This document shows, piece by piece, positions 52,975 to 62,264 of a stretch of DNA of 64,000 bases. Position 1 is the first letter of the stretch. Each line of letters opens with the position of its first letter. The notes under the pieces were generated by a model. The model had not been told where the DNA came from, made no database searches, and was given only the letters and a program-made list of their open reading frames with translations. The position numbers and the translations under genes are program-made. Source of the DNA: a bacterium (lineage in GTDB: Bacteria > Hinthialibacterota > Hinthialibacteria > OLB16). Location of the stretch: positions 1 through 64,000 of the forward strand of contig JAJVIK010000004.1 of the NCBI GenBank assembly GCA_022072055.1, read 5' to 3'.

Positions 52975-54105
52975 GTGTACATCCTCCTGACCGGCGCGAA
53001 GAAGAACGCCGGGGATTTTCTGATCGCGCACTCGGCCAAGCGCCTCTTCGAGCGCTTCGCCCCGGACCGAACCTTCCAGGAACTCCCCTCTTGGCTGCCT
53101 GTCACCGAACACCTCGACCTCATCAACTCCGCGAAGGCGCTGATCCTTTGTGGGGGACCCGCCTATCAATCCGGCCTGGGGACACGGATCTACCCGATTC
53201 TGGAAGACCTGGATCGAATCCGAGTCCCGATCGTCTCGTTCGGCCTCGGATGGAAGTCCTTTCCAGGCGATGATTTCGACCTTAAGACCTTTGCCTTCGA
53301 TTTCTCTTCCGAGCCGCTCCTCGCGCGGATTCGGAACGATTTCAAGTACGCCGGTTGCCGGGATTACCTGACACTGCGTCTCCTCGAGAGGCTCCATTTC
53401 AAGAACGCCTGGATGACCGGTTGTCCGGCCTGGTATGACCCGGACTGTTTCGGCCTTCCGCCGGCGCCTCCGGAAAAGGTCGAAAGGATCCTCTTTACAC
53501 CGGCCGAAACCCCACGATTCAAAACTCAGAGTCTCGCCGTGCTGCGCCTGCTGCGCGATCTCTTTCCCAAGGCAGGGGGAGTCTGTTCCTTCCATCGCGG
53601 ATGGACGGTGGACGAGCATACTACCGAGCCGCACGCCGCCAATGCGGCGGCCATCAAGGAGGCGGCGGAGCGAATGGGCTTCGAGGCCTGGGACGCATCC
53701 GGAACCGTGGAGGTGATGCGGCGTTATCGGGAATTTGATTTCCATGTCGGATATCGAGTGCATGCGCATTTCAGATTCCTATCCCTCCGGAAGCTCTCGT
53801 TCCTGATCGCCGAGGACGGAAGAGGTCGCGGCGCGCTGGATGCCACCGGGCCGCTGGGAGTTCTGGGATGGAGGCCGAGCCATGCCGCGCGGTTCGCTAC
53901 GATGTTCCAATCATCAGAAGGATGGGCGCGGGGCGTCCGTCGCGTCCTCGGATCCTTCCGGATGGACCCCGCGACGGTTCAGAACCTGCGCCGACTGATC
54001 CTGTCTGAGTTTGAGATGGGCAACCCGAACCTGCGGGCAACCTTGGACCAAATCGATTCGACCTGGCCAAGGATGCGGGAGATGTTGACCTCGCTGCCGA
54101 AGTGA
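52975..54105 (+). CDS. Polysaccharide pyruvyltransferase family protein
   Basis: The start is GTG at 52975, with GGAGAGG upstream. The 376-aa product has LLTGAKKNAGDFLI at the N-terminus, the LILCGGPAYQSGLG and CRDYLTLRLL motifs of the CsaB-like GT-B fold, and HVGYRVHAHFRFLSL near the end. CsaB-type enzymes add a pyruvate ketal from PEP to surface polysaccharides. Here it probably modifies a glycan carrying the NeuB product. Confidence 0.8.
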   Translation: MYILLTGAKKNAGDFLIAHSAKRLFERFAPDRTFQELPSWLPVTEHLDLINSAKALILCGGPAYQSGLGTRIYPILEDLDRIRVPIVSFGLGWKSFPGDDFDLKTFAFDFSSEPLLARIRNDFKYAGCRDYLTLRLLERLHFKNAWMTGCPAWYDPDCFGLPPAPPEKVERILFTPAETPRFKTQSLAVLRLLRDLFPKAGGVCSFHRGWTVDEHTTEPHAANAAAIKEAAERMGFEAWDASGTVEVMRRYREFDFHVGYRVHAHFRFLSLRKLSFLIAEDGRGRGALDATGPLGVLGWRPSHAARFATMFQSSEGWARGVRRVLGSFRMDPATVQNLRRLILSEFEMGNPNLRATLDQIDSTWPRMREMLTSLPK

Positions 54106-54236
54106 CTCAGATTCTCATGTTCTTTGGTTCAACCTCGGAGCGGACATGTCGATAATCGCCAAAAAATCCTCGGCAAGAGCGCCCGATAGGTATTGTCATT
54201 TATACTTCTATCCTTTGATGGAAATGGATTTCCTGA

Positions 54237-55622
54237 ATGCCTGATTATGACATGATAGTCATCGGCGCCGGGCCGGCCGGGCAGAAGGCGGCGGTCCAGG
54301 CAGCCAAGCTCAATAAACGAGTGGCGGTCATCGAGCGGGAGCGAGAGGTGGGTGGGGCCTGTGTGACCACCGGCACTCTTCCCAGCAAGACCCTCCGTGA
54401 AACGGTCCAGTTCCTCGCGGGATTTCGCAAGCGCCACCTTCAATTTGGGGATGGTCCCCAGCGCAAGAAGGCGACCATGGCGCAGCTGCTGGAGCGCAAG
54501 AGCAGTGTGGTCAAGCACGAAATCGAGATCTGGAGAGATCAACTCGAACGCAACCAAGTGGAGATCCTCCTGGGCGAGGGGAGCTTCATCGATCACGACA
54601 CGGTTCAGGTCATGAACCGCGCCGGGAAGACCACCCGCTACACCGCGGCCTGCTTTGTCATCGCCACCGGATCGCGCCCGGCAAACCTGGAGGGAATGCC
54701 GGAATTCGACCCGCGCGTGATCAACAGCGACACGGTCCTGGACCTGGAAAACATCCCCGCGACACTCGCCGTGCTTGGCGGCGGGGTAATCGGTTGCGAG
54801 TACGCCTGCATCTTCGCGCGCCTCGGCTCCAAGGTGACCTTGGTGGACCGAAGGGAGCGCTTGTTGCGGTTCATGGATGATGAAATCACCGACACGCTGG
54901 TCTACCACATGCGGGAGATGGACATCACCCTCCGGCTCGGCGAGCAGTTCGAAGCGCTGGACACGAATCCCACTGAAAAGATGGAGCTGCGCCTCGCCAG
55001 CGGAAAGGTGATCAAGTGCGACCGGGTGATGTGCGCGATGGGGCGCACATCGAATGTCGAAACCCTCAATCTCGACCGCGTGGGCATCCCCACCGAGGGG
55101 AGGACCAACCTGATCAAGGTCAACGAGAACTATCAAACCGCGTGTTCCCACATCTATGCGGTCGGAGATGTGATCGGGTTTCCCGCTCTGGCCTCCACCT
55201 CCATGGAGCAGGGAAGGCTCGCGAGTTGCCACGCCTTCGGGATCACCGCGCTGTCCTACCCGGAATCCTTTCCCTACGGAATCTACACCATCCCGGAGAT
55301 CTCTTACGCCGGCCAGAACGAACAGGAACTCACCGCGAAGAAGATTCCCTATGAAATCGGGCGCGCGGAATTCGGCGAGACCGCTCGCGGCCAGATTCAG
55401 GGAGACAACACCGGAATGCTCAAGCTCCTGTTCCATCGCGAGAGCCTGGAGCTGCTCGGGGTCCATATCATCGGAGAGGGGGCCACCGAACTGGTCCACA
55501 TCGGGCAAGCGGTGATGGCTCACCATGGCAAGGTGACCTACTTCATCGACAATGTCTTCAATTACCCGACTCTGGCGGAGTGCTACAAGGTGGCCGCTCT
55601 GAACGGGATCAATCGACTTTAA
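54237..55622 (+). CDS. sthA: Soluble pyridine nucleotide transhydrogenase (Si-specific)
   Basis: This 461-aa FAD flavoprotein has the FAD loop DMIVIGAGPAGQKAAVQAAK, the NAD loop LAVLGGGVIGCEYACIF and the dimerisation domain with LVHIGQAVMAHHG. The usual redox disulfide CxxxxC is CVTTGT here, so the second Cys is missing, as in SthA and unlike dihydrolipoamide dehydrogenase. It equilibrates NADPH with NAD+. It is followed after 9 bp by a STAS protein. Confidence 0.93.
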   Translation: MPDYDMIVIGAGPAGQKAAVQAAKLNKRVAVIEREREVGGACVTTGTLPSKTLRETVQFLAGFRKRHLQFGDGPQRKKATMAQLLERKSSVVKHEIEIWRDQLERNQVEILLGEGSFIDHDTVQVMNRAGKTTRYTAACFVIATGSRPANLEGMPEFDPRVINSDTVLDLENIPATLAVLGGGVIGCEYACIFARLGSKVTLVDRRERLLRFMDDEITDTLVYHMREMDITLRLGEQFEALDTNPTEKMELRLASGKVIKCDRVMCAMGRTSNVETLNLDRVGIPTEGRTNLIKVNENYQTACSHIYAVGDVIGFPALASTSMEQGRLASCHAFGITALSYPESFPYGIYTIPEISYAGQNEQELTAKKIPYEIGRAEFGETARGQIQGDNTGMLKLLFHRESLELLGVHIIGEGATELVHIGQAVMAHHGKVTYFIDNVFNYPTLAECYKVAALNGINRL

Positions 55623-55631
55623 GGACCTATC

Positions 55632-56138
55632 ATGGATCAACTGCTGAAGATCGTTGTCGTGGATCAAGCCGGTGAATGCCGGGTGAGGCTCGCGGGGCAA
55701 CTCGCGAAACTGGAGGTGTATCGGTTTCGGTCGGCCCTCGATTGCCTGATCGAGGATGGTCACAGGAGCGTGATCGTGGACATGCGCGAGGTGACCTTCA
55801 TCGACAGCGCGGGCATTGGCGCGCTTGTGAAGGCGCGCGGAGCTGCTGTGAAGGTGGGTGGGAGCGTGAAGGTCATCCCACCGACCGACCCGACCGCCCG
55901 CAAGGTCCTGGAAATGGCCTCGATTGGAAAGATCATCCCGATTCTTGAGCCGGTGGGAACGGAATCCGCGGTCCCGGATCGCGCGCCGACACCTCAGGTC
56001 CTCTCGATTGGCGGATCCGGGGGCTTTGATCCGCAGCGGCTACTGATCCAAATTCAGGACCTGACCACGCGGATTGAGAGTTTGGAGAATCGCCTCGCGG
56101 CGATCGAGGATCAGGACAGAGGCCGGGCTTGGGGGTGA
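55632..56138 (+). CDS. STAS-domain (anti-sigma-factor antagonist-like) protein
   Basis: This 168-aa protein has an N-terminal STAS domain (residues 5-105) with the phosphorylatable Ser59 in TFIDSAGIGALVKARG, as in SpoIIAA. The C-terminal 40 residues contain a short coiled coil (QIQDLTTRIESLENRLAAIE). It is probably a regulatory switch under Ser kinase/PP2C control, and the PP2C-type phosphatase at 49.4-50.1 kb is a possible partner. No anti-sigma kinase gene is adjacent. Confidence 0.85.
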   Translation: MDQLLKIVVVDQAGECRVRLAGQLAKLEVYRFRSALDCLIEDGHRSVIVDMREVTFIDSAGIGALVKARGAAVKVGGSVKVIPPTDPTARKVLEMASIGKIIPILEPVGTESAVPDRAPTPQVLSIGGSGGFDPQRLLIQIQDLTTRIESLENRLAAIEDQDRGRAWG

Positions 56139-56154
56139 GGCTCGGCGCCTTCCA

Positions 56155-56184
56155 TTGACCCCCCGCCCGAACCCCCGCTAGACT
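56155..56184 (+). promoter_or_regulatory. Candidate promoter of the moxR gene
   Basis: TTGACC (56155-56160, 5 of 6) and TAGACT (56179-56184, 4 of 6) are spaced by 18 bp, 26 nt upstream of the ATG, which has its own GGAGGG. Confidence 0.5.
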
Positions 56185-56209
56185 ATCCGCATCTCCCCCG
56201 GAGGGTTCC

Positions 56210-57235
56210 ATGACCGAAACTGTCCTCACCCAGGCCAGCGGCGATGATGTCGCTCTGGTCCGGGATCTGAAGTCAAAAACCGAAAGCCTCAAGCTGGAAA
56301 TCGGAAAAGCGATCATCGGGCAGGATGAGATTGTCGAAAGCCTGCTGATCTGCCTGCTCTCGGGGGGCCACTGCCTTCTGATCGGGGTGCCCGGGTTGGC
56401 CAAGACGCTGCTTGTCCGGACCTTTTCGGAGGCGCTGAGGATCGCCTTCAAGCGCATTCAGTTCACCCCCGATCTGATGCCCTCGGACATCACCGGGACC
56501 GAAATCATCGAGGAAAACCAGGCCACAGGACGGCGCAGCTATCGATTTGTCAGGGGACCCATCTTCGCCAACGTGGTCCTGGCGGATGAAATCAACCGAA
56601 CTCCTCCCAAGACCCAGGCGGCGCTGCTTGAGGCCATGCAGGAATACCAAGTGACCGCCTCCGGGGAGGACCACCCCCTGCCGCTGCCGTTCTTTGTGCT
56701 CGCCACCCAGAACCCGATCGAACAGGAAGGGACTTATCCGCTGCCCGAGGCGCAGCTCGACCGGTTCATGTTCAGTCTGCGCGTGGATTACCCGTCCCGC
56801 TCCGAGGAGATCGAGATTGTGAAGCGCAATACCTCGGCGTTCACGCCCAAGATCGAGCCGGTTCTGGGCGGGGATGAGGTGCTCACCCTGCAGCGCCTGG
56901 TCAGACGGGTCCCGGTTTCCGAGGACTTGGTCGAATATGCGGTCACATTGGCCACGGCCACTCGCCCCTCCAAGGATCGCAACGGGGACCTGGGGGACTT
57001 CATCGGAAAATATGTCTCCTGGGGCGCGGGGCCTCGGGCCTCGTTCTACCTGGTATTGGCCGCCAAGGCGCGGGCGATTCTTCATGGGCACTACGCGGTC
57101 TCGCGGGAGGATATCCGCTCAATCGCCCCCCAGGTGCTGCGTCACCGGATTGTCGCGACCTTCCGGGCCGAGGCGGATGGGGTCACGCCGGACACCATTG
57201 TGGAGCGTGTTCTCGAGATTCATTCCGAAAGCTGA
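56210..57235 (+). CDS. MoxR-family AAA+ ATPase
   Basis: This 341-aa chaperone-like ATPase has Walker A GVPGLAKT, Walker B VVLADEINRTPPKTQ, sensor 1 LATQNPIEQEG with an EAQLDRFM arginine-finger region, and a C-terminal lid. MoxR ATPases mature periplasmic or membrane metal enzymes and normally sit before DUF58/VWA genes, none of which is present here. It is followed after 60 bp by bshC. Confidence 0.93.
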   Translation: MTETVLTQASGDDVALVRDLKSKTESLKLEIGKAIIGQDEIVESLLICLLSGGHCLLIGVPGLAKTLLVRTFSEALRIAFKRIQFTPDLMPSDITGTEIIEENQATGRRSYRFVRGPIFANVVLADEINRTPPKTQAALLEAMQEYQVTASGEDHPLPLPFFVLATQNPIEQEGTYPLPEAQLDRFMFSLRVDYPSRSEEIEIVKRNTSAFTPKIEPVLGGDEVLTLQRLVRRVPVSEDLVEYAVTLATATRPSKDRNGDLGDFIGKYVSWGAGPRASFYLVLAAKARAILHGHYAVSREDIRSIAPQVLRHRIVATFRAEADGVTPDTIVERVLEIHSES

Positions 57236-57295
57236 TCTCGCGCGGCCCGGGACTGTCTTGGTGCTCAAGGTTCATACGAGAGGCGGCCCGCTTTC

Positions 57296-58957
57296 ATGAA
57301 GCCCGTTCGGGTGGATGCCGTTCCGTTTGAAGACCTGGGGCCCAAGGGGGCTTATTGGCGCGCGGCCTTTTCCCAGCCCTCTCCGCTGCATTCCCTGTTG
57401 CCGATTGTCCCACCCCACTCGATTCCCTTCCCCTACCATCGCGCCGAGTTCTGGCGCGAGCGGAGGAGTGAGAGGAAGGCGCTTGTCGAATTGCTTTCCG
57501 AGTCTTCCCCTCCCTGTTCTTTCCCGCAGAAGCGGGCGTTGACACGCCTCGCGGACCCCAAGGCCCTGGCGGTGGCGACCGGCCAGCAGCCTGGGGCGCT
57601 AGGCGGCCCGCTCTTCACCTTCGCCAAGGTCCTCACGACCGTGATTCTCGCGGAACGGTTGGAGAAGGAATGGAGCGTTCCGGTGATTCCGATTCTGTGG
57701 GATGGCGGCGACGACAGCGATCTCGAGGAGATTGATGATTTCGCCTGGCCTGGGCCTGAGGGACCGACGCCTCGTCATTCATTCGGTCTGTCCGAGGCGC
57801 GGGAAGGGACCCCCGGGCATTCCGTTCGACTCTCATCTTCGTGGTGGGACTCTCTCCGCGATTTTGTGGGCGCGCATCACCCGCCCACCGAATTCAGGGA
57901 GCGGACTCTGTCCTTCCTTGAATCGCTCTGGCGCGAGAGTCAAACCTGGGCGGATTTCTTCGACCGATTCTGGACCCGGGTTTTTGAGCATCATCCTCTC
58001 CTGGTGGTTCGTCCCTGGGAGCCGGGATTGCGTCGCGCGGCCGTACCGATCCTGGAACGGGAGGTTTCAGAACCTGAAGCGACCCTGGGGGAGCTCCGCC
58101 AGGTGTCGGAGGAGTTGACCGCGCGTGGGTTTCATCCGCATGTCCATAAGCGCGAGGGGGTCTGCTCGTTCTTCCTCCATGAAGGGGGTCTTCGACGCCC
58201 GCTCACCTGGGAATCCGGGAGGTTCCGAATTGCCGGAGCGGAGGAAAGCCTTTCCCGCGAAGCGCTTGTGAGCCATTTGCGCAACCAGCCGGAAGACTTC
58301 TCTCCGAACGCCCTGCTTCGTCCGATCGTCCAGGATTTCATTCTGCCCACCGCGGTTTCCGTTCTCGGCCCCTCGGAGCTGGCCTATCACGCCCAGATTG
58401 GGCCGATGTACGCCCGACACAATCTTCCGCGCCCCACGGTGACCCCACGGTTTTCGATGACACTGGCCGCGGATCATCAGGCCTCTCGCTTGGAGGAGAT
58501 GCGGATTTCCTGGTCGGATCTGCGTCGGGACACGCGCGAGCTGGCCAAGGTCCGCTCCACCTCGCGCACCCTTGAGAAAGCACTGCGGAGCCTGGATGAT
58601 TTAGCCGGTAAGATCGCGGGCACCGAAGAGTCGCTCCGAAACCTCTTCCGGGCTGATCGCCCGGGGCTGGTGGATCCGACCGAAGCGCAACTCGGGCGCG
58701 CCGCGAAGGTGATCGAGCAGCTCCGCGACCTCTATCGCCGCGAGGAGGCCCGTCGCGACAGCACGTTGATGGCGCGCTTGTCCGACCTCAAGGGGCAGTT
58801 TCTCCCGGACGGAGAGCTTCAGGAGCGGGCCTTTGGGCTTGTTCCGTTCATGTGCCGGTTCGGCCTTGATTGGATCGAACCGCTGATCGAGCAGGCGGCA
58901 ACCTGGAAAGGGGACACTCACATGGTGGTGGTGATCGGAGCCGAGGGCCATGATTGA
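57296..58957 (+). CDS. bshC: Bacillithiol biosynthesis cysteine-adding enzyme
   Basis: BshC adds Cys to GlcN-malate as the last step of bacillithiol synthesis. The 553-aa product matches the family: VATGQQPGALGGPLFTFAKVLT, VPVIPILWDGGDDSDLEEID, a central coiled coil (about 395-440) and an FSMTLAADHQASRLEEM region. bshA and bshB are not visible here. Its 3' end overlaps a GHMP kinase gene by 8 nt. Bacillithiol is the low-molecular-weight thiol in several non-Firmicute phyla, so the finding fits. Confidence 0.9.
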   Translation: MKPVRVDAVPFEDLGPKGAYWRAAFSQPSPLHSLLPIVPPHSIPFPYHRAEFWRERRSERKALVELLSESSPPCSFPQKRALTRLADPKALAVATGQQPGALGGPLFTFAKVLTTVILAERLEKEWSVPVIPILWDGGDDSDLEEIDDFAWPGPEGPTPRHSFGLSEAREGTPGHSVRLSSSWWDSLRDFVGAHHPPTEFRERTLSFLESLWRESQTWADFFDRFWTRVFEHHPLLVVRPWEPGLRRAAVPILEREVSEPEATLGELRQVSEELTARGFHPHVHKREGVCSFFLHEGGLRRPLTWESGRFRIAGAEESLSREALVSHLRNQPEDFSPNALLRPIVQDFILPTAVSVLGPSELAYHAQIGPMYARHNLPRPTVTPRFSMTLAADHQASRLEEMRISWSDLRRDTRELAKVRSTSRTLEKALRSLDDLAGKIAGTEESLRNLFRADRPGLVDPTEAQLGRAAKVIEQLRDLYRREEARRDSTLMARLSDLKGQFLPDGELQERAFGLVPFMCRFGLDWIEPLIEQAATWKGDTHMVVVIGAEGHD

Positions 58958-59942
58958 AGCCAGAGCCTACGCGCGCGCCGGCCTGATCGGCAATCCTTCG
59001 GACGGCTATGGCGGCAAGACCATCAGTTTCACGATGAGGAATTTCTCGGCAAGAGTGGGGCTTGAAGAGAGCGAGCGGATTCAGGTGGCGCCCGGCAAAC
59101 GCGATCCGGTGGATTTCGCCTCACTCGATGATCTGGCCCAGGATGTGAACCTGCATGGGTACTACGGTGGGCTTCGGCTGCTCAAGGCTTCCCTCAAGCG
59201 CTTCCGGGACTACTGCAAGGCGGAGGGGATCGAACTTCCAAGGAAGAACTGCCGTCTCTGGTACGACACGGACATCCCCATGCAGGTGGGACTTGCCGGA
59301 TCCAGCGCGATTGTCACCGCGACCTTCAAGGCGCTCCAGGAGTTCCATGGGGTCACGATTCCCAAGCCGCTCCTGCCCGGGGTGATCCTGGAGGTTGAAA
59401 CCAAGGAACTTGGCATCCCGGCCGGGTATCAGGACCGGGTGATCCAGGTCTACCAAGGGTTGGTTTACATGGATTTCAACCCCGCCTACATGGGCGAGCA
59501 CGGACACGGGCTTTTCGAGGAGCTCGATCCCGGGCTTCTTCCGCCCTTGTATGTCGCCTATCTGGATGACCTTTCCGAGGGGACCGAGGTCTTCCACAGC
59601 GACATTCGCGCGCGCTGGGAACGCGGCGACCCGGTCGTGGTCGAGGCCATGAAGAAGTTCGCGCAGTTCGCCGAGGACGCCAGAAGCGCGCTCCTCAACC
59701 GTGAGTACCATTGGCTGGGGAGGCTGATGGACATGAATTTCGATCTGAGAGCCTCGATCTATCAGCTCAGCCGGAGGAATATCGAGCTGGTCCAGACCGC
59801 GCGCCGTCTGGGCTGCTCCTCGAAATTCGCGGGGAGTGGGGGCGCGGTGGTGGGAATCCTCCCGGATGAGTCGACTTTTCCACGTCTGGAAGCAGCCTAC
59901 GCCGAGATGAGGGCGCGCGTCATCCGACCGGAGATTGTCTAG
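58950..59942 (+). CDS. GHMP-family sugar 1-kinase, glucuronokinase-like
   Basis: This 330-aa GHMP kinase has an RAGLIGNPSDGYGGKTIS N-terminal motif 1, the ATP-binding glycine loop MQVGLAGSSAIVTATF (motif 2) and a C-terminal SKFAGSGGAVVGILPD (motif 3). The PSDGYxGK motif resembles that of plant glucuronokinase, so glucuronic acid or a related uronic or aldose sugar is a plausible substrate. It overlaps bshC by 8 nt. A function in bacillithiol metabolism is not expected, so the coupling is odd. Confidence 0.85.
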   Translation: MIEARAYARAGLIGNPSDGYGGKTISFTMRNFSARVGLEESERIQVAPGKRDPVDFASLDDLAQDVNLHGYYGGLRLLKASLKRFRDYCKAEGIELPRKNCRLWYDTDIPMQVGLAGSSAIVTATFKALQEFHGVTIPKPLLPGVILEVETKELGIPAGYQDRVIQVYQGLVYMDFNPAYMGEHGHGLFEELDPGLLPPLYVAYLDDLSEGTEVFHSDIRARWERGDPVVVEAMKKFAQFAEDARSALLNREYHWLGRLMDMNFDLRASIYQLSRRNIELVQTARRLGCSSKFAGSGGAVVGILPDESTFPRLEAAYAEMRARVIRPEIV

Positions 59943-59980
59943 CTCCTACCCGCTTGGCCGTTCGCGGTCTAGAATGGCTA

Positions 59981-62260
59981 ATGGGGGAAACAACCACAAA
60001 GTCGATGGAGACGGCGACCAGTCCACCTATAACCTCCACTCTGCATGAGGAGTCCGGGTTGATCCTCAAGGACCCGGAACCGGCGGTTCCTCTGTCCGGC
60101 GAGGATTTGAGGGACCTCCACGCGCGTCTTGATGAGATCGTCCGAAAGCTGCCTCCCGAATCCGATCCCGAGATGGAGACCCTTCCCCGGCGCGCGTTCG
60201 AGTTCGCGCTCCAGGCGCACGGGGGGCAGAAACGGGTTTCCGGCGAGCCTTACATCACGCATCCCCTGACTGTCGCCGAGTTGGTTTGCGACCTGATGCC
60301 GGACCGCCCCACGTTGGCCGCCTGTCTGCTGCACGACACGCTCGAGGACACCCTCACCACCCCCGAGACGCTCCGCAGGGAGTTCGGCGAGGAAGTGGCC
60401 TTTCTGGTCGAGGGGGTGACCAATGTAAGCCGCATCCGCTTCGGGCTCCAGCACGAGAAACAGATCGAAAACCTGCGCAGGCTCCTGGTTCACACCGCCA
60501 AGGACCTGCGTGTGATCATCATCAAGCTCTGCGACCGATTGCACAACATGCGGACCCTCGGCTCGCTCCCCTCGGTCAAACGAAGGCGCATCTGCCAATC
60601 CACGCTGGATGTTTTCGCGCCGCTCGCCCACCGTCTCGGCCTCGAGCGAGTCAAGAATGAGCTTGAGGATCTCTGCCTGATGTTCCTTCACCCCTCTGTT
60701 TACAGGGACATCAAGACCAATGTGGATGAACGTCTCGCTTCGCGCCAACTCTACGCGCGGAATGTCCAGAACATCGTGGCGGATGTCCTGGCCACGCACG
60801 GCATCGACGCCACGGTCGAGTGGCGAGTGAAGCACTTCTGGAGCATCTACCAGAAGATGCGCCGGGACAACAAGGACTTTTCCGAAATCTACGATCTCAC
60901 CGGCATCCGCATCCTGGTCCATGGAGTCGATCAGTGCTACGCCGCCCTTGGGATAGTCCACGGGGTCTGGCCGCCGGTGGAGGGACGCTTCAAGGACTAT
61001 GTCTCCAAGCCCAAGGCCAACGACTACCGTTCGCTCCACACCACGGTGCTCGGACCCGAGGGCCGCATGCTCGAGATCCAGATTCGCACCCATCAAATGC
61101 ACCGGGTTTGCGAGGAGGGGGTCGCCGCTCATTGGCGTTACAAGGAGCGCGGCCGCAGCAGCCGTCGTCTCGGGGACGATGCAGCCTGGATTTCCCAGAT
61201 TTCCGGCATCCTCCAGGACACCAACGACCAGGAAGAGTGGAGCACCACCCTCAAGACCGACCTGTTTTCGGATGAAACCTTCTGCTACACGCCGAAGGGG
61301 GACATCATTCGCCTGCCCGCCGGGTCTTGCCCCATCGATTTCGCATACTACATCCACACGGACCTCGGCGATCACTGTCAAGGCGCGGTGGTGAATGGGC
61401 GCTATGCGCCGCTTTCGCATGAGCTCAAGACCGGGGATGTGGTTCAGATCGAGACATCCAAGACCGCTCACCCATCGCCCGACTGGCTGAACATTGTCGG
61501 CAGCTCCCGCGCGCGGTCCAAGATTCGCGCCCACCTGCTCGAGGCCAACCGCGAAAACCTGACCGAGCAGGGGCGGGTTCTGCTATCACGCGAGCTTCAC
61601 CGTTTGGGGAAGAATCCCAACGCGTTCTTCGGCTCCGAGGAGTTTCAGGAAATCCTCGACTCCCTCGCGGTCAAGACCGAGGAGGACCTTTTCGCCCTGA
61701 TCGGATTTGGGCGGATCGCCACCAAGCAGGTCATCGCTCGCATTCTCAAGAATCGCGCCAAGGGGAAGAAAGGCGCGGCTCCCAAGGCGATCGGCGAGAC
61801 CATCAGGATATCCGACATCGACGACATGCTCTATCGCCTCGCGCGCTGCTGCCAGCCGGTTCCCGGAGAGGGAATCGTGGGGTTTGTCACGCGCGGGCGC
61901 GGGGTCACGATTCACCGTTGGGATTGCTCGAACATCCGCAAGTTCCAGGGGGATCAAGCCAGACTGATCCCGATGCGCTGGGATCAGAACGGAGAGATGG
62001 GCTCACTCGTCGAGATTGTGGTTGAGGCCAACGACCGTCACCAGCTCCTCGCCGACATCAGCAACACGATCTCATCCGCTGGAATCGACATTAAGGGTTG
62101 CCACACCCTGAGTTTCGACAACAACCGCGCGACCCTGTCATTCAGCATCGTGATTCGGGACATCTTGCAGCTGGAGCGCCTCGCGGCCCAACTGATCGAT
62201 GTTCAGGGGGTCCTCACCGTCTCGCAGCGCCGGGGGAATCGCACGCGCCCCTTGGCGTGA
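59981..62260 (+). CDS. RelA/SpoT-family bifunctional (p)ppGpp synthetase/hydrolase
   Basis: This 759-aa long Rel protein starts at ATG 59981, with a further ATG at 59999. The HD hydrolase domain (about 60-200) contains LLHDTLEDTLTTPE with an intact HDxxED. The synthetase domain (about 240-400) has SIYQKMRRDNKDFSEIYDLTG and KPKANDYRSLHTT. The TGS domain (about 425-490; TPKGDIIRLPAGSCPIDFAY), the zinc-finger-like LARCCQPVPGE and a C-terminal ACT domain (residues 690-755) follow. Both HD and synthetase motifs are complete, so it can probably make and degrade ppGpp. Confidence 0.94.
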   Translation: MGETTTKSMETATSPPITSTLHEESGLILKDPEPAVPLSGEDLRDLHARLDEIVRKLPPESDPEMETLPRRAFEFALQAHGGQKRVSGEPYITHPLTVAELVCDLMPDRPTLAACLLHDTLEDTLTTPETLRREFGEEVAFLVEGVTNVSRIRFGLQHEKQIENLRRLLVHTAKDLRVIIIKLCDRLHNMRTLGSLPSVKRRRICQSTLDVFAPLAHRLGLERVKNELEDLCLMFLHPSVYRDIKTNVDERLASRQLYARNVQNIVADVLATHGIDATVEWRVKHFWSIYQKMRRDNKDFSEIYDLTGIRILVHGVDQCYAALGIVHGVWPPVEGRFKDYVSKPKANDYRSLHTTVLGPEGRMLEIQIRTHQMHRVCEEGVAAHWRYKERGRSSRRLGDDAAWISQISGILQDTNDQEEWSTTLKTDLFSDETFCYTPKGDIIRLPAGSCPIDFAYYIHTDLGDHCQGAVVNGRYAPLSHELKTGDVVQIETSKTAHPSPDWLNIVGSSRARSKIRAHLLEANRENLTEQGRVLLSRELHRLGKNPNAFFGSEEFQEILDSLAVKTEEDLFALIGFGRIATKQVIARILKNRAKGKKGAAPKAIGETIRISDIDDMLYRLARCCQPVPGEGIVGFVTRGRGVTIHRWDCSNIRKFQGDQARLIPMRWDQNGEMGSLVEIVVEANDRHQLLADISNTISSAGIDIKGCHTLSFDNNRATLSFSIVIRDILQLERLAAQLIDVQGVLTVSQRRGNRTRPLA

Positions 62261-62264
62261 GAGC

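Noticed and set aside
59978-61534. Long antisense open frame opposite the rel gene
   Set aside because: It mirrors the strongly conserved Rel reading frame and has no recognisable domain. Long antisense frames are expected in GC-rich DNA.
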